A DNA stretch of 64,000 nucleotides, from NCBI GenBank assembly GCA_947632615.1, contig CANRPW010000004.1, forward strand, positions 55,776-119,775, read 5' to 3'. The translations under genes and the position numbers were made by a program. The notes under the pieces are model-generated. The model did no database searches and was not told the origin of the DNA. It worked only from the letters and a program-made list of their open reading frames with translations. This DNA comes from an uncultured Clostridia bacterium (GTDB lineage: Bacteria > Bacillota > Clostridia > Lachnospirales > CAG-274). Below are positions 54,461-64,000 of this stretch, one piece after another. Every line of letters starts with the position of its first letter. Position 1 is the first letter of the stretch.

Positions 54461-56936
54461 TGAGCTTATATTTAGAAGAAATTAAAAAAAATATAAAATG
54501 CAGAAAAGAATATAACAAACTTAACACGTTTGCTAATAAATATATTTCTGCAGTTATAATTTTTTAGGTGCAGATATAAGTCCTGTTAAAGAGGATCTTA
54601 AAACAAAGGGGATATTTTACAATAATTATCATATGACCATAGACTTTGATTATGAATATTATTCTTTAACAGATATACTTGCTAAAGTTACTTATTTTGT
54701 TGCCGAAATCAATAAAACTGAATTTATAAAAAACAACAAAAATTTTAAGTTATACGTTTATTATCTTGCATATCCATTGAAATATTTTTCAAAATGCAAA
54801 GATAATGTATATCTTTTTGATGATACTTCTTCAATTATTGGAGATCCCATAAAATTTCAGGATTTCTTTAAATACATAAGTCACAATTACAATGACATTG
54901 ATATTTTGTGCTTCCATCTTTCAGACTTTCTTGATGAAGCTGTAAAATTTCTTAAAAAAGAAGAAAATAGAATATACCAAAACATGATACCTGTATTTTT
55001 AAGTATTATAAATAGCGGTAATGACAGCTTTTGTGTGCCTTTTAAAAGACAAATCTTAAATATAAAAAATAAACAGCCTGAATCTGATTTGCATTTTAAC
55101 TATACAAATTTTGTAAATAAATCAGACAAAAAATGCCCAAAAATCGAATATAAAATTGAATTTAAAGAAATACCTAACAGATTTATAATTCTTTGGTATA
55201 ACACCAGAGGGTCAATGCTGCCGTTTTTATGTGTACATTATATTTCAAATCCTAATACAGATCTCGCCATTTTTAACCCTCTTGCATATCAGAATAGAAG
55301 ATTTTATATGGACATACTGGGCTTATCTTCATTTAAGCATTCTGTATTCGGTATTTCAGAAAAATTGTCAAGAAACACCGGATTTCTGTATAACATGTAT
55401 AATTTAAGAAACCCACTCCGCATATATAAAGGCAATGTTATAGCAATAGACGATAGAAACATACCAATTTCATACATTTTTTTAAATTTAAGGGATTACT
55501 TATTGGATACCATATTTCGTTATGTATATAATTATGAATATTTTAAGCAAATATATAACTGCTTGTATGAAGAAGTTATAAACAAAAGCTATATATATCC
55601 CGAAATTTTTAACAAGCATGTATTGGTAAAATATAATTTACCTTACGATGTAGGTTATTATCTGTTTGTCGATAATTATAGTATTGTAGAAAGTTACAAT
55701 GCTGAGCCTGAATTTATCAAGCCGCATATCGTACCTGTAAAAAATTTAAGTCCAAGTAATTATCTGAAAAATGATGAAAAACCAAGTGATAATTTACTTT
55801 ATCTGTTCAGAATAATGACAAATAATAATTATCACATTATGAATAATTTTTTAAAAATACTGGTAAATTACGTATCTGTAGGAAAATGTGGAAAGAATGG
55901 TTACATTTTTATAAATTGTTCTGAAAAAATATTTGACCTTTACAAAGCTTTTTTCAGAAGAATAAAGAAAAATGAAATACATGAATATGACAGTATTAAA
56001 AAACTCGGTTTGTCCGAAACCATACCGGAGCTTCTTTCCTTTAATTTAAATGGAGTAGGTCCTATCTTCATAAATAATGTTGAAAAAATGAACAGCAAGG
56101 TTCAGAACGAACGGTTTATAAAACTTCTTAGAGGTAAAGCTATAACAGATATACCTAAGAATTCTTATAGGGGCAGCAATGAGCAAAACTTTGCAAAAGA
56201 AATTAAAATTAATTACTGTCGTTATAAATATGAAAATAACATACCTCTGCTGATATTGTGTACGGACCATGAAGCTGCTAACAAGCTTGAAGATAGTTTC
56301 ATAAAATACTGTTATGAAATGAAATTTAAAAATGAAATAAGCGATGAGGATCATGAAAAATGCAAAAGCATAATAAATAATCTTTCAGATGAAGATATTT
56401 GCTTTGTATTTTACAAAATGGTCTCATTTGGTCTGTATTATAAAGAACCTGACAAAATAGAAGAAGAAACAAAGGAAGTTATACCTCCGAAGGATAACAG
56501 TGCATATAAGGATATTGATATTATAAAAGAGTTTTTGAAAGTCTGCTGCAATAAAGAAGAATTGGCATCTGTAAAAAAAACGAGACCTTTTTACAGCCTA
56601 CTGCATTTATTGCAAAGAAACAAAGAATATAACTGTTGCAAAAACATGGTTTAACAGCTTCACAAAAATTCTCACAAAACTCATAAAAGACTATAACAAC
56701 AAATGTGAAAATAAAGCTGATAAGCCAAAAACTATTAAAATCAAGGAAATCAGGACAGACGGAGTAAGTGGTTACAGAAATCTTACTTTAAAACCAAAAT
56801 ATAAGGAAAAGGTGAATACATTTATAACAAACATAGAAAACCAAAATGAAAAGCCGAAAAAAGCTGAAACAAAGGAAAAAATGACGGGAATAGATATATT
56901 GACAGAAAAAATAATTAATTTCAGATATCCGGAATA
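54461..56936 (+). pseudogene. Large element protein with two frameshifts
   Basis: ATG 54,461 follows AAAGGAGGAG and reads MSLYLEEIKKNIKCRKEYNK for 35 codons to a stop in a T6 run (54,561-54,567 region); seven T would join it to LGADISPVKEDLKTKG and the main frame (first ATG 54,633). The main frame runs to 56,654 (stop after CCKNMV); one A fewer in CAAAAACATGG would join it to TWFNSFTKILTKLIKDYNNK and on to 56,936. The rebuilt protein is about 825 aa. It resembles element-encoded replication proteins in position and size (LFRIMTNNNYHIMNNFLKIL, GKCGKNGYIFIN as a possible degenerate P loop, PLLILCTDHEAANKL), but I cannot name its family. A fragment of a relative lies at 32,879. Confidence 0.65.
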
Positions 56937-57120
56937 ACATATAATATTTCCGCTCTGTTCTGCAGGGCGGAAATATTTTATGAACAGAAGTGTTCCCAAA
57001 GTGTTCTCAAAACCATAATTTATTGAAATCCGGCAAAAATAAAAACCTGAGAAACGGTTTATTTCTCAGGTTTTTTTAGTTGCGGAGGGGAGGATTTGAA
57101 CCTCCGACCTTCAGGTTATG
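56901..57120 (-). repeat. tRNA-Met 3'-half attachment repeat, copy 3
   Basis: Minus strand 57,120-57,079 is again a tRNA-Met 3' half (CATAACC, then GGAGG/TTCAAAT/CCTCC, CCTCCGCAAC). The preceding 180 bases match copy 2, including the hairpin CCTGAGAAA/TTTCTCAGG terminator (57,046-57,071). One base in the anticodon stem region differs (A for G at 57,113). It marks the right end of the mobile region and lies 20 bases from the res stop codon. Confidence 0.8.
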
Positions 57121-57141
57121 GGTTTTATTTCACCATTCCAA

Positions 57142-60100
57142 TTATAAGCTTTGCATTATATTCAGAAGTCTCTGATAGCTGTCCACATCGTGATATTTAA
57201 CCCTGCTGGTTGACAATTCATTGAAAAGCTTTTTGGCGCAGGAAATTTTGGCCTGTTCGATGGGTCTTAAGTTGAGGCTTTCCATTGTGCCCTTTGTTTC
57301 GGCTATAAAGAATATGTGCTTTACTGTTCCTTTATAGAATGAAATTGCCCAGTCGGGAGAGTAGTTTCCTACAGGTGTGGGAATATGGAAGGATCTTGGG
57401 AGCTTTGCATAGACGCAAACCTCCTCCGCTGTGTCCAAATCCTCGGCAAATTTCCTTTCAACGCTCTTTTCCGCCAAACCGTCTGTAAAAACATAGTCCT
57501 GTATAGCCTTTTTTGCAAGAAATGCTTTGTCAAAGCTCTGTGTGTTTTTCTCTGCAGTAAATATGGCGCTGTCATATTCTCCTTCAATCTGATTATAGCT
57601 TATATGCTCCACAATCATATTTGCTTTTTGCTCTTTTATAAGCTTTATTACCTTAGATATAAATTCCTCGGGGTTATTTTTGAATAAATAAAGCTTATCA
57701 AGCCTTAATCCTTTAAGTATACGTGCTACAGTCCTTCTTGTAAGAACTGTTCCCTCAGCAACCTTCCCTATAAGGTCATACTTAATCCTGCTGCTTTCAT
57801 CGTGTCTCAATGTTCGGGTTCTTGTTTTCTCACCGCCAAAGGATTCTCCCCTTTCTATTTCGTGCTCGTCCATCCTTGACTTCTGGCGCCCCATGGTAGT
57901 CGTATATTTAAGCTCGGTTACGAAAAGCTTGTCGTTAATATGGAAAATTGCTTTTCGTATAAGCTCCTCGCTGTCGAAATCTACTGTATAAGCATACTTG
58001 CGGTTAATTTCGTGCCAAAGAGCTTGAAATTCCTTTTTTGCAAAATTCTCATTAAGAGGATTTCCCTTTATTTTCGATTCGTGACCATCCTTAAACATAT
58101 CGGCAAGCACGCTGTCATCATATACAGCCTGAATAAGCAAATGTATATCCTCTGCCATTTGCTGCAATTCTATGGGCAGCGGCGCAGCGGTTCTGTTGGC
58201 TGCGTCCTCACGATACTTATCCGTAATTTTACGCTTTATGTCCACATAGCCGTTTGAAATAAGATAAAACTCTATTGCCCCCGCCATATTGTCATCAATA
58301 AGTGTGGGAACGCCCCCTGCCTTTACATATTTTCCCACAAAATATTCCCTCGTTGCAGCAGTAGGTCTGTCATAGAGATCGGTCTTGATATCACTCTGCA
58401 AATCAGATACAAATGTTTTGTAGCTTTCGCCGGCGATAACCGTAAGCATATTTATGTCGTGAACACTTTCTCCGCAGGTTTCCTTATCCATTCTATTTCC
58501 CGACTGATTCACACAAAGCCTAAGCCCACGCCCTACCTCCTGACGTTTTGCCGTGTTGCTGTCAGAGTGCTTCAAAGCGCAAATCTGAAACACATTTGGA
58601 TTATCCCAGCCTTCACGAAGAGCGGAATGAGAGAAAATAAACCTTGTAGGCTCTTCAAAGGAAAGAAGCCGTTCCTTATTTTTAAGTATAAGGTCATAAG
58701 CGGAAATATCATCGGAAAACTCGCTGCCCCGTTTTAGCTTACTGTCTATACTTTTTCCTGTTTTCTTGTCTATACTAAAATATCCCTTATGTACTTCCGA
58801 TACATCACTGCAGGAAGAACGAAGATATTTCTGATAAGGCGTATCGAGAACAGTGAGGTACTCATTCAGAACATTTATATATTCCTGCTCAAACATTTTT
58901 CCGTATTCTCCAAGCTGTTCATTACCCTCATCATCATACTGTCTGTATTTTGCCACTTCATCAATAAAGAACAGCGAAAGGGATTTTATACCCATATTGA
59001 AAAGCCGTTCTTCCTTCTCAAAATGGGAAAGTATAGTCTCTCTTATCTGAATGCGGCGCATATCCTTCTCGGACACATCTCCTACAACATCGCCTGTTCT
59101 TATAACCTCACCGTTAGTAAACGTAACAGTGCTCCGCAGAGGATCAATTTCAGAAACAGTATAGCCCTTGTACTGCTCCATCTGCTGAGAAACATAATAA
59201 AGGTCATCGCCTACGCCAAGTATTCTCGTTTCTCTGTTAATAGATTTGTTGTACTTTATCTCCAGTTCGATTTTTGCCATAGGCGGTTTCTTGGGAGAAA
59301 GAATAATCTGCTCTAAATAAAGATATCTGTCCGTTCCACGAAAGTTCTTCACTTCAAAGCCCTTTACTTCTATTTTCTTAACCAATCTCTTATTAAAAGC
59401 ATCCAACGCATCAAGCACATATACCGGATTGTGCTGCTTGGTATGGGTTGCCGAATAGTTAAGAGAAAACAGGGGATTAAAGTTCTTTAATGCGTTCTGT
59501 GTCACCTTGCCGCCCATTTTCTGGGGCTCATCAAGAATAATAATAGGCCTGTTTGCCTTTATGACATCAATGGGTCTGCGGGAGCCAAACTCATCCCGCT
59601 TTGAATATATAATGCGTGCTGCGGCATCTCCACTTCGCCCCTCAACATTCTTGGCTTCATTCAACGACGCCGCAAATGCCTGAGTGTTTATAATCATAAC
59701 ATTAATACCGGCATTTTGTGAAAAATTGTCCAGTTGATTTAAGTTTGAACTGTTGTAAATGAAAAAACGTGCCTTCTTACCGTAATATTCCATAAAATGG
59801 TCTGTAGTAATCTCAAAGGATTTCTTAACACCTTCACGTATGGCAATTGACGGAACCACAACAATAAACTTGCTCCAGCCGTAACGCTTATTAAGCTCAA
59901 ACATTGTCTTTATATAGACATATGTCTTGCCCGTGCCCGTCTCCATCTCTATGTCCAAAGAGCAGCGCCCCAAGTCCTTATTAAGAGCTATAGACTGCTT
60001 AATATTGTTTTGGCTCTGAATCTTTCGTATGTTGTGCAGAAGCTGTTCGTCCGTAAGCCCTAAAGCCTCGTTCTTATAGCCAATATCGTCCATAGGATCA

Positions 60101-60282
60101 TATACTTCCGGCTCCTCCAAATCATCAATCATAAGCTGACTGTGATGATCCTGCCCAAAAGATTTCATCCCCACATCCCTTATATAACTTAATTTTTCCT
60201 TATATTCCTGTCCTGCAAAAACCTGAACAACCGCATCAACCGCATCACTCTGATATTGCTGTATTTTAAAATTAAACTTCAT
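57142..60282 (-). CDS. res: Type III restriction enzyme, Res subunit
   Basis: ATP-dependent helicase-nuclease that cuts DNA when two unmethylated sites meet. Motifs: LDIEMETGTGKTYVYIKTM (Walker A, about residue 113), KFIVVVPSIAIREGV (Ia), PIIILDEPQKMGG (II, DEPQ), LNYSATHTKQHN (III), LREGWDNPNVFQIC (V), RQEVGRGLRLCVNQ (VI). The C-terminal nuclease shows FADDL-like PDW and ETKG: NYSPDWAISFYKG followed by FIAETKGTMES, the PD-ExK site. 1046 aa is the usual length. It lies downstream of mod in the same direction, with 77 bases between. Whether it is active depends on Mod, which here is phase-variable. Confidence 0.96.
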   Translation of the reverse strand: MKFNFKIQQYQSDAVDAVVQVFAGQEYKEKLSYIRDVGMKSFGQDHHSQLMIDDLEEPEVYDPMDDIGYKNEALGLTDEQLLHNIRKIQSQNNIKQSIALNKDLGRCSLDIEMETGTGKTYVYIKTMFELNKRYGWSKFIVVVPSIAIREGVKKSFEITTDHFMEYYGKKARFFIYNSSNLNQLDNFSQNAGINVMIINTQAFAASLNEAKNVEGRSGDAAARIIYSKRDEFGSRRPIDVIKANRPIIILDEPQKMGGKVTQNALKNFNPLFSLNYSATHTKQHNPVYVLDALDAFNKRLVKKIEVKGFEVKNFRGTDRYLYLEQIILSPKKPPMAKIELEIKYNKSINRETRILGVGDDLYYVSQQMEQYKGYTVSEIDPLRSTVTFTNGEVIRTGDVVGDVSEKDMRRIQIRETILSHFEKEERLFNMGIKSLSLFFIDEVAKYRQYDDEGNEQLGEYGKMFEQEYINVLNEYLTVLDTPYQKYLRSSCSDVSEVHKGYFSIDKKTGKSIDSKLKRGSEFSDDISAYDLILKNKERLLSFEEPTRFIFSHSALREGWDNPNVFQICALKHSDSNTAKRQEVGRGLRLCVNQSGNRMDKETCGESVHDINMLTVIAGESYKTFVSDLQSDIKTDLYDRPTAATREYFVGKYVKAGGVPTLIDDNMAGAIEFYLISNGYVDIKRKITDKYREDAANRTAAPLPIELQQMAEDIHLLIQAVYDDSVLADMFKDGHESKIKGNPLNENFAKKEFQALWHEINRKYAYTVDFDSEELIRKAIFHINDKLFVTELKYTTTMGRQKSRMDEHEIERGESFGGEKTRTRTLRHDESSRIKYDLIGKVAEGTVLTRRTVARILKGLRLDKLYLFKNNPEEFISKVIKLIKEQKANMIVEHISYNQIEGEYDSAIFTAEKNTQSFDKAFLAKKAIQDYVFTDGLAEKSVERKFAEDLDTAEEVCVYAKLPRSFHIPTPVGNYSPDWAISFYKGTVKHIFFIAETKGTMESLNLRPIEQAKISCAKKLFNELSTSRVKYHDVDSYQRLLNIMQSL

Positions 60283-60359
60283 TTTTCTTCTCCTTTATAG
60301 ACTTTTTTGAAAAAATCTTTGCCGGCTTTTCCATCCGTCACGGTTGTTTTTTTATTCAT

Positions 60360-62305
60360 CTACAACACCTTCCTCACCGTACTCGGACTGTATGTGGCGA
60401 AAATCTGCTCAAAATTCGCTGCAACGCTGTCGTTTGCCATAGAGCTGTCACGCATTACAAAATAATATGGTTTTTGCTTGGCAATTTCCTTTATGGTTTC
60501 TTCCGTCACGTTTTCATCAAAACAGGCTATAAGAAAGCCCTCAGCTACATTAAAAACTTTCTTTCCTCCAATCTCTTTTTTCTCGATTTTAGAAGAAAGC
60601 AGCACGCCTAAATCAAGCATAACCTGAATAAGCAAGTCCTCCGCCGTTCTGTCCTCCTTTATGTTATCAACAGCCTCATCAAAAAGGGTCACCTCAAACT
60701 CAGCCGGACTGTAGTACACATCTTTCATATTTGAACTATCGCATTTAAGAACACGAAAGCCTATGTCTATATTAGCCCCCGTCTCTTCCTTTATCTTCTT
60801 TCCTGCTCTGCAAATACGCTCTTTACCTATTTCGCAAATATTCTTATACCCCGCTCTGTATGCTTCACTTTTTTCATCGCAAGGCTCAGGAATCTGCACC
60901 ATTATAAACTTACGATGCCCAATACCCCCCCCCGTATGATTTTTAGCTTCTTCCGCATTTAGCTGCATTACCGCATGGGCTGTGGTTGCAGAGCCTGAGA
61001 AGAAGTCAAGAATTATGTCATCAGTAGTAGTGTTTGCCATTTTTAAAAATTTTTTTATAAGTATTGGTGATTTTGAATAATCGAAAACAATATTGCCAAA
61101 TAGACTTTTAAGCACAGTTGCTCCATCATTGGTTTCTTCTATCCAAGTTATATATTTCTTCGTAGCTTCTTCTCCTTCAAGTGGGGCAAAAATTTTTTCA
61201 TACGCAACCCATAAACCATTCTTCTGTTTTATAAATTCAACACGTCCTTCTTTAATGTTTTTCTTCATGGTATCGGCACTATGTCGCCAACGTCCAAATT
61301 CAGAAGAATTTTTATTATTGTTAGATCTGTTGGAAATCATAGGATAAACTTTTGATCCATCGGGAGCTATAATTGGATAGAATAGATTGGGTCTATCCTC
61401 ACGTCTGCTGTTTGAACCCCATTTGCGTAATAACTGAGTTTTATAAAAACGGTTTTTCTTTTCGTCATATTTGGGATAAACATCACCACTTTTAATTTCT
61501 TCCCCTGCTTGGAAATATGTAATATTTTTTGCGTACACTAAAATATATTCATGTACTGCTGCATAATATTTACTGTCTTGTCGCCCACCTCTTCCTTTCC
61601 AGTTAATAATTGCAACAAAATTACTATTCCCATATATTTCCCCACAAATTTTTTTCAAGTTCTCAATCTCTTTGTCATCAATCGAGATAAATATAACTCC
61701 GTCCTCACTTAGCAAGTCTTTTGCAAGTCTGAGTCTTGGATAAATCATATTCAGCCAGTCTGTGTGGAAACGTCCATTGCTTTCAAGGTTTTTCACAAGA
61801 CGGTTGCCTTCGTCATCAAACTGTCCATTGCTTGTGAAATATTCATCTGTGCTTTGGGCAAAATCGTCCTCATACACAAAGTCATTTCCTGTGTTATAGG
61901 GCGGGTCTATGTATATCATTTTGATTTTGCCAAGATAGGTTTCCTGCAAAAGTTTTAATACTTCAAGGTTGTCGCCTTCAATATAAAGGTTTTCCGTATT
62001 GTCGAAATCTACGCTTTCTTCTCTGCAAGGACGAAGAGTTTTGTTTATAGGAGCATTGGCAAGAAGTATAGACTTCTTTTTATCCGGCCATGTGAATTGA
62101 TACCTTTCTTCATATTCCCCCCCCCGACTATTGTGCATGAGATCTCCTGTTCAAGCACGTCCTTATCAATGGCACGCTTCACAATAGCTTTACCTTTCTC
62201 ATCATACCCCGTAATAGTCTCAGTCACTGCGTTAGGAAATAGTGTTGCAAGTTTTCTGAAGTTTTCATCAGCCCTATTTGCCGTCTGCATTTTTAGTTTA
62301 TCCAT
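60360..62305 (-). CDS. mod: Type III DNA methyltransferase Mod, out of frame at a G9 tract
   Basis: ATG 62,305 after CGGAGG starts the classical N-terminus (MDKLKMQTANRADENFRKLA, then FPNAVTETITGYD). At 62,125-62,117 a run of nine G shifts the frame, and the product ends after 86 residues. Ten or seven G would continue as GGGEYEERYQFTWPDKKKSI into the full protein: IYIDPPYNTGNDFVYEDDF (catalytic DPPY), target-recognition region (about 61,660-61,010), FFSGSATTAHAVMQLN (SAM-binding), and the standard Mod end. An internal ATG at 62,138, with AGGAG five bases upstream, is in frame with the body in the G9 state and could make a 592-residue protein lacking about 60 N-terminal residues. A second in-frame G9 lies at 60,933-60,925. 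Confidence 0.9.
60925..60933 (-). repeat. Poly-G tract (9) in the 3' part of mod copy 1
   Basis: Codes for Gly-Gly-Gly in NHTGGGIGHRKF, and at nine bases keeps the frame. Any change not divisible by three would truncate Mod by about 190 residues. Confidence 0.85.
62117..62125 (-). repeat. Poly-G tract (9) controlling the mod frame
   Basis: Nine consecutive G on the coding strand inside the mod gene, about 60 codons from the start. In the present length the canonical start is OFF. Confidence 0.9.
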
Positions 62306-62389
62306 TTTAATTATCCTCCGATTCAGATTACGTAATTATATACTTTATCTGCCAAACCTTATTAATTCGGTTTTTACAACTATTAATTA

Positions 62390-64000
62390 TTACAGTACTT
62401 TCCTCACCGTACTCGGACTGTATGTGGCAAAAATCTGCTCAAAATTCGCTGCAACGCTGTCGTTTGCCATAGAGCTGTCACGCATTACAAAATAATATGG
62501 TTTTTGCTTGGCAATTTCCTTTATGGTTTCTTCCGTCACGTTTTCATCAAAACAGGCTATAAGAAAGCCCTCAGCTACATTAAAAACTTTCTTTCCTCCA
62601 ATCTCTTTTTTCTCGATTTTAGAAGAAAGCAGCACGCCTAAATCAAGCATAACCTGAATAAGCAAGTCCTCCGCCGTTCTGTCCTCCTTTATGTTATCAA
62701 CAGCCTCATCAAAAAGGGTCACCTCAAACTCAGCCGGACTGTAGTACACATCTTTCATATTTGAACTATCGCATTTAAGAACACGAAAGCCTATGTCTAT
62801 ATTAGCCCCCGTCTCTTCCTTTATCTTCTTTCCTGCTCTGCAAATACGCTCTTTACCTATTTCGCAAATATTCTTATACCCCGCTCTGTATGCTTCACTT
62901 TTTTCATCGCAAGGCTCAGGAATCTGCACCATTATAAACTTACGATGCCCAATACCCCCCCCCGTATGATTTTTGGCTTCTTCAGCATTTAGTTGCATTA
63001 CCGCATGGGCTGTGGTTGCAGAGCCTGAGAAGAAGTCAAGAATAACAGAGTTATTATTTGAACCAATTTTCATAAAATGCTTGAGCATCTCTATAGGTTT
63101 AGGGTATGAAAAAACATTTGTTTCCATAATGTTATTAAAATCAAGGGTTCCCTGCCCATTTGTAAATTCTACAAAAGCTCTATATGGTATTGTCCTCTCA
63201 TATTTTTGACCATTATTGTCAACAAATTGATATTGTTTTATGTAAACTTTACATTTATTATTTTCCTCCTTGAAAACAATATATTCATTTTTCAGCCCCC
63301 AGTCAAATTTGTCTTTACTCCATCTCCATGTATTAGGTCTACCGAATATGCCTCCTGAATAGATCACTTTACCCATGGGAGTTGTTATAGGATAATCCAT
63401 TTTTTCCGAATAAGAGCCTTTATAGTCTAAGTCTCTGAGATAATACTTCCCTCGTTCTTTAACATACTTATCTTCCCATTTATATTTAGGGTCATTTTTT
63501 GTATCAACTACTTCTTTATTAATATTATTTGTAAATTTATTTTTTGCATAGCATATCACATAATCAAACTCAACAGCAATTTTTTCGCTGTCATGTCCAC
63601 TGCCCGCTTTATTTTTTCTTACAAAATTACAAATAAAATTTGAGGCACCAAAAATATCATCACATATTTTTTTGCAATTAAAAACTTCATTGTCATCAAT
63701 CGAAATAAATATAACCCCGTCCTCTCTTAGCAAGTCTTTTGCAAGTCTGAGTCTTGGGTAAATCATATTCAGCCAATCTGTGTGAAAACGTCCATTGCTT
63801 TCAAGGTTTTTCACAAGGCGGTTGTTTTCTTCATCAAACTGTCCGCTGTTTGCGAGGTATTCATCTGTGCTTTGGGCAAAATCGTCCTCATACACAAAGT
63901 CATTTCCTGTGTTATAGGGTGGGTCAATGTTCCTGCTGATTTTGATACAAACAGAAAAAGCCTTCTCCGGCGCAGAAATGTCGAAAAAGGCTTGGAATAA
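62390..64000 (-). pseudogene. Second mod copy with different target-recognition region, 5' truncated
   Basis: The last 215 residues are almost identical to those of mod copy 1 (62,393-63,040 versus 60,363-61,010), as is the part from DPPYNTGNDFVYEDDF to FISIDDNEVF. The middle (63,040-63,690) is unrelated: FRKNKAGSGHDSEKI-type sequence, YYLRDLDYKGSYSEKM, GIFGRPNTWRWSKDKFDWGL. Upstream of NIDPPYNTG (63,925) the match stops; the frame stays open to the window edge (residues such as LFQAFFDISAPEKAFSVCI) but does not encode the normal Mod N-terminus. Thus copy 2 is a partial gene or a fusion. It may serve as a silent donor of a new specificity region. Confidence 0.85.
62955..62963 (-). repeat. Poly-G tract (9) in mod copy 2
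   Basis: Same sequence and position as the tract at 60,925 in copy 1; in frame at the present length. Confidence 0.85.

Noticed and set aside
62390..63895. An independent complete methyltransferase starting at ATG 63,895
   Set aside because: That ATG lies inside the conserved region after DPPYNTG; the frame extends upstream and the N-terminal Mod domain is missing.
1..64000. CRISPR array or cas genes
   Set aside because: No regularly spaced repeats and no Cas-like protein were seen.

Overview
The window is low-GC DNA from a Bacillota genome, most likely a gut or plant-biomass associated member of Clostridia. The pointers are Gram-positive gene style (strong GGAGG ribosome binding sites, TTG/GTG starts), an S-layer-homology exoprotein, a copper-amine-oxidase-N stalk domain, a PTS with its own HPr and enzyme I, and carbohydrate genes GH95 and GH105. 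Assignment below class is a guess; a pectin-degrading lineage would fit.

Layout. 0.4-8.4 kb is ordinary chromosome: nucleoside hydrolase, secreted GH95 fucosidase, DUF2752 and TM2 membrane proteins, an NTF2-like exoprotein, and a divergent SDR/LysR pair. 8.5-38.2 kb is an accessory region bounded by two copies of a repeat that ends in the 3' half of a tRNA-Met gene. It holds many decayed pieces (LysR, IS481, IS3, IS256, IS1182, carboxylesterase, lysS), an AT-rich polyprenol-kinase trio, and a six-gene operon at 18.5-26.9 kb. That operon has a strong promoter and encodes a GrpE-like coiled-coil protein, an Hsp70-like ATPase with a novel N-terminal half, a HerA/DUF87 ATPase with a long Ser/Gly/Asn linker, and three small proteins, one with a glycine-zipper-like hydrophobic N-terminus. 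It lies between two near-identical IS3 remnants in direct orientation. Next come an LRAT/NC-type protein, a Z1 helicase-like protein ending in a zinc-protease-like domain, DUF445, a zinc-ribbon membrane protein and a GH105 hydrolase with a nonsense codon. The unit closes with a truncated second copy of the first gene of the window, fused to the tRNA-Met repeat.

38.6-46.5 kb is a sugar-uptake operon: LacI regulator, EIIA-EIIC-EIIB PTS permease, EEP-family hydrolase, 4-alpha-glucanotransferase, HPr and enzyme I. 46.6-57.1 kb is mobile. A four-gene unit (small serine recombinase, amidoligase with zinc ribbons, class II glutamine amidotransferase, broken DUF6809 gene) is followed by Fic, a short relaxase, an RHH protein, a tyrosine integrase with excisionase, and a frameshifted large element protein that runs into the third tRNA-Met repeat.

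57.1-64 kb is a type III restriction-modification locus: res, a mod gene with a G9 tract near its 5' end that puts the annotated start out of frame, and a second, 5'-truncated mod copy with a different central target-recognition region and the same 3' third. Both mod copies also carry an in-frame G9 tract. This looks like a phase-variable methyltransferase with a recombination partner for changing specificity.

The two strongest candidates for unusual biology are the GrpE/Hsp70/HerA operon and the phase-variable, duplicated mod locus. The recombinase/amidoligase/amidotransferase unit and the Z1-zincin fusion come next. No CRISPR array, complete tRNA or rRNA gene was found.
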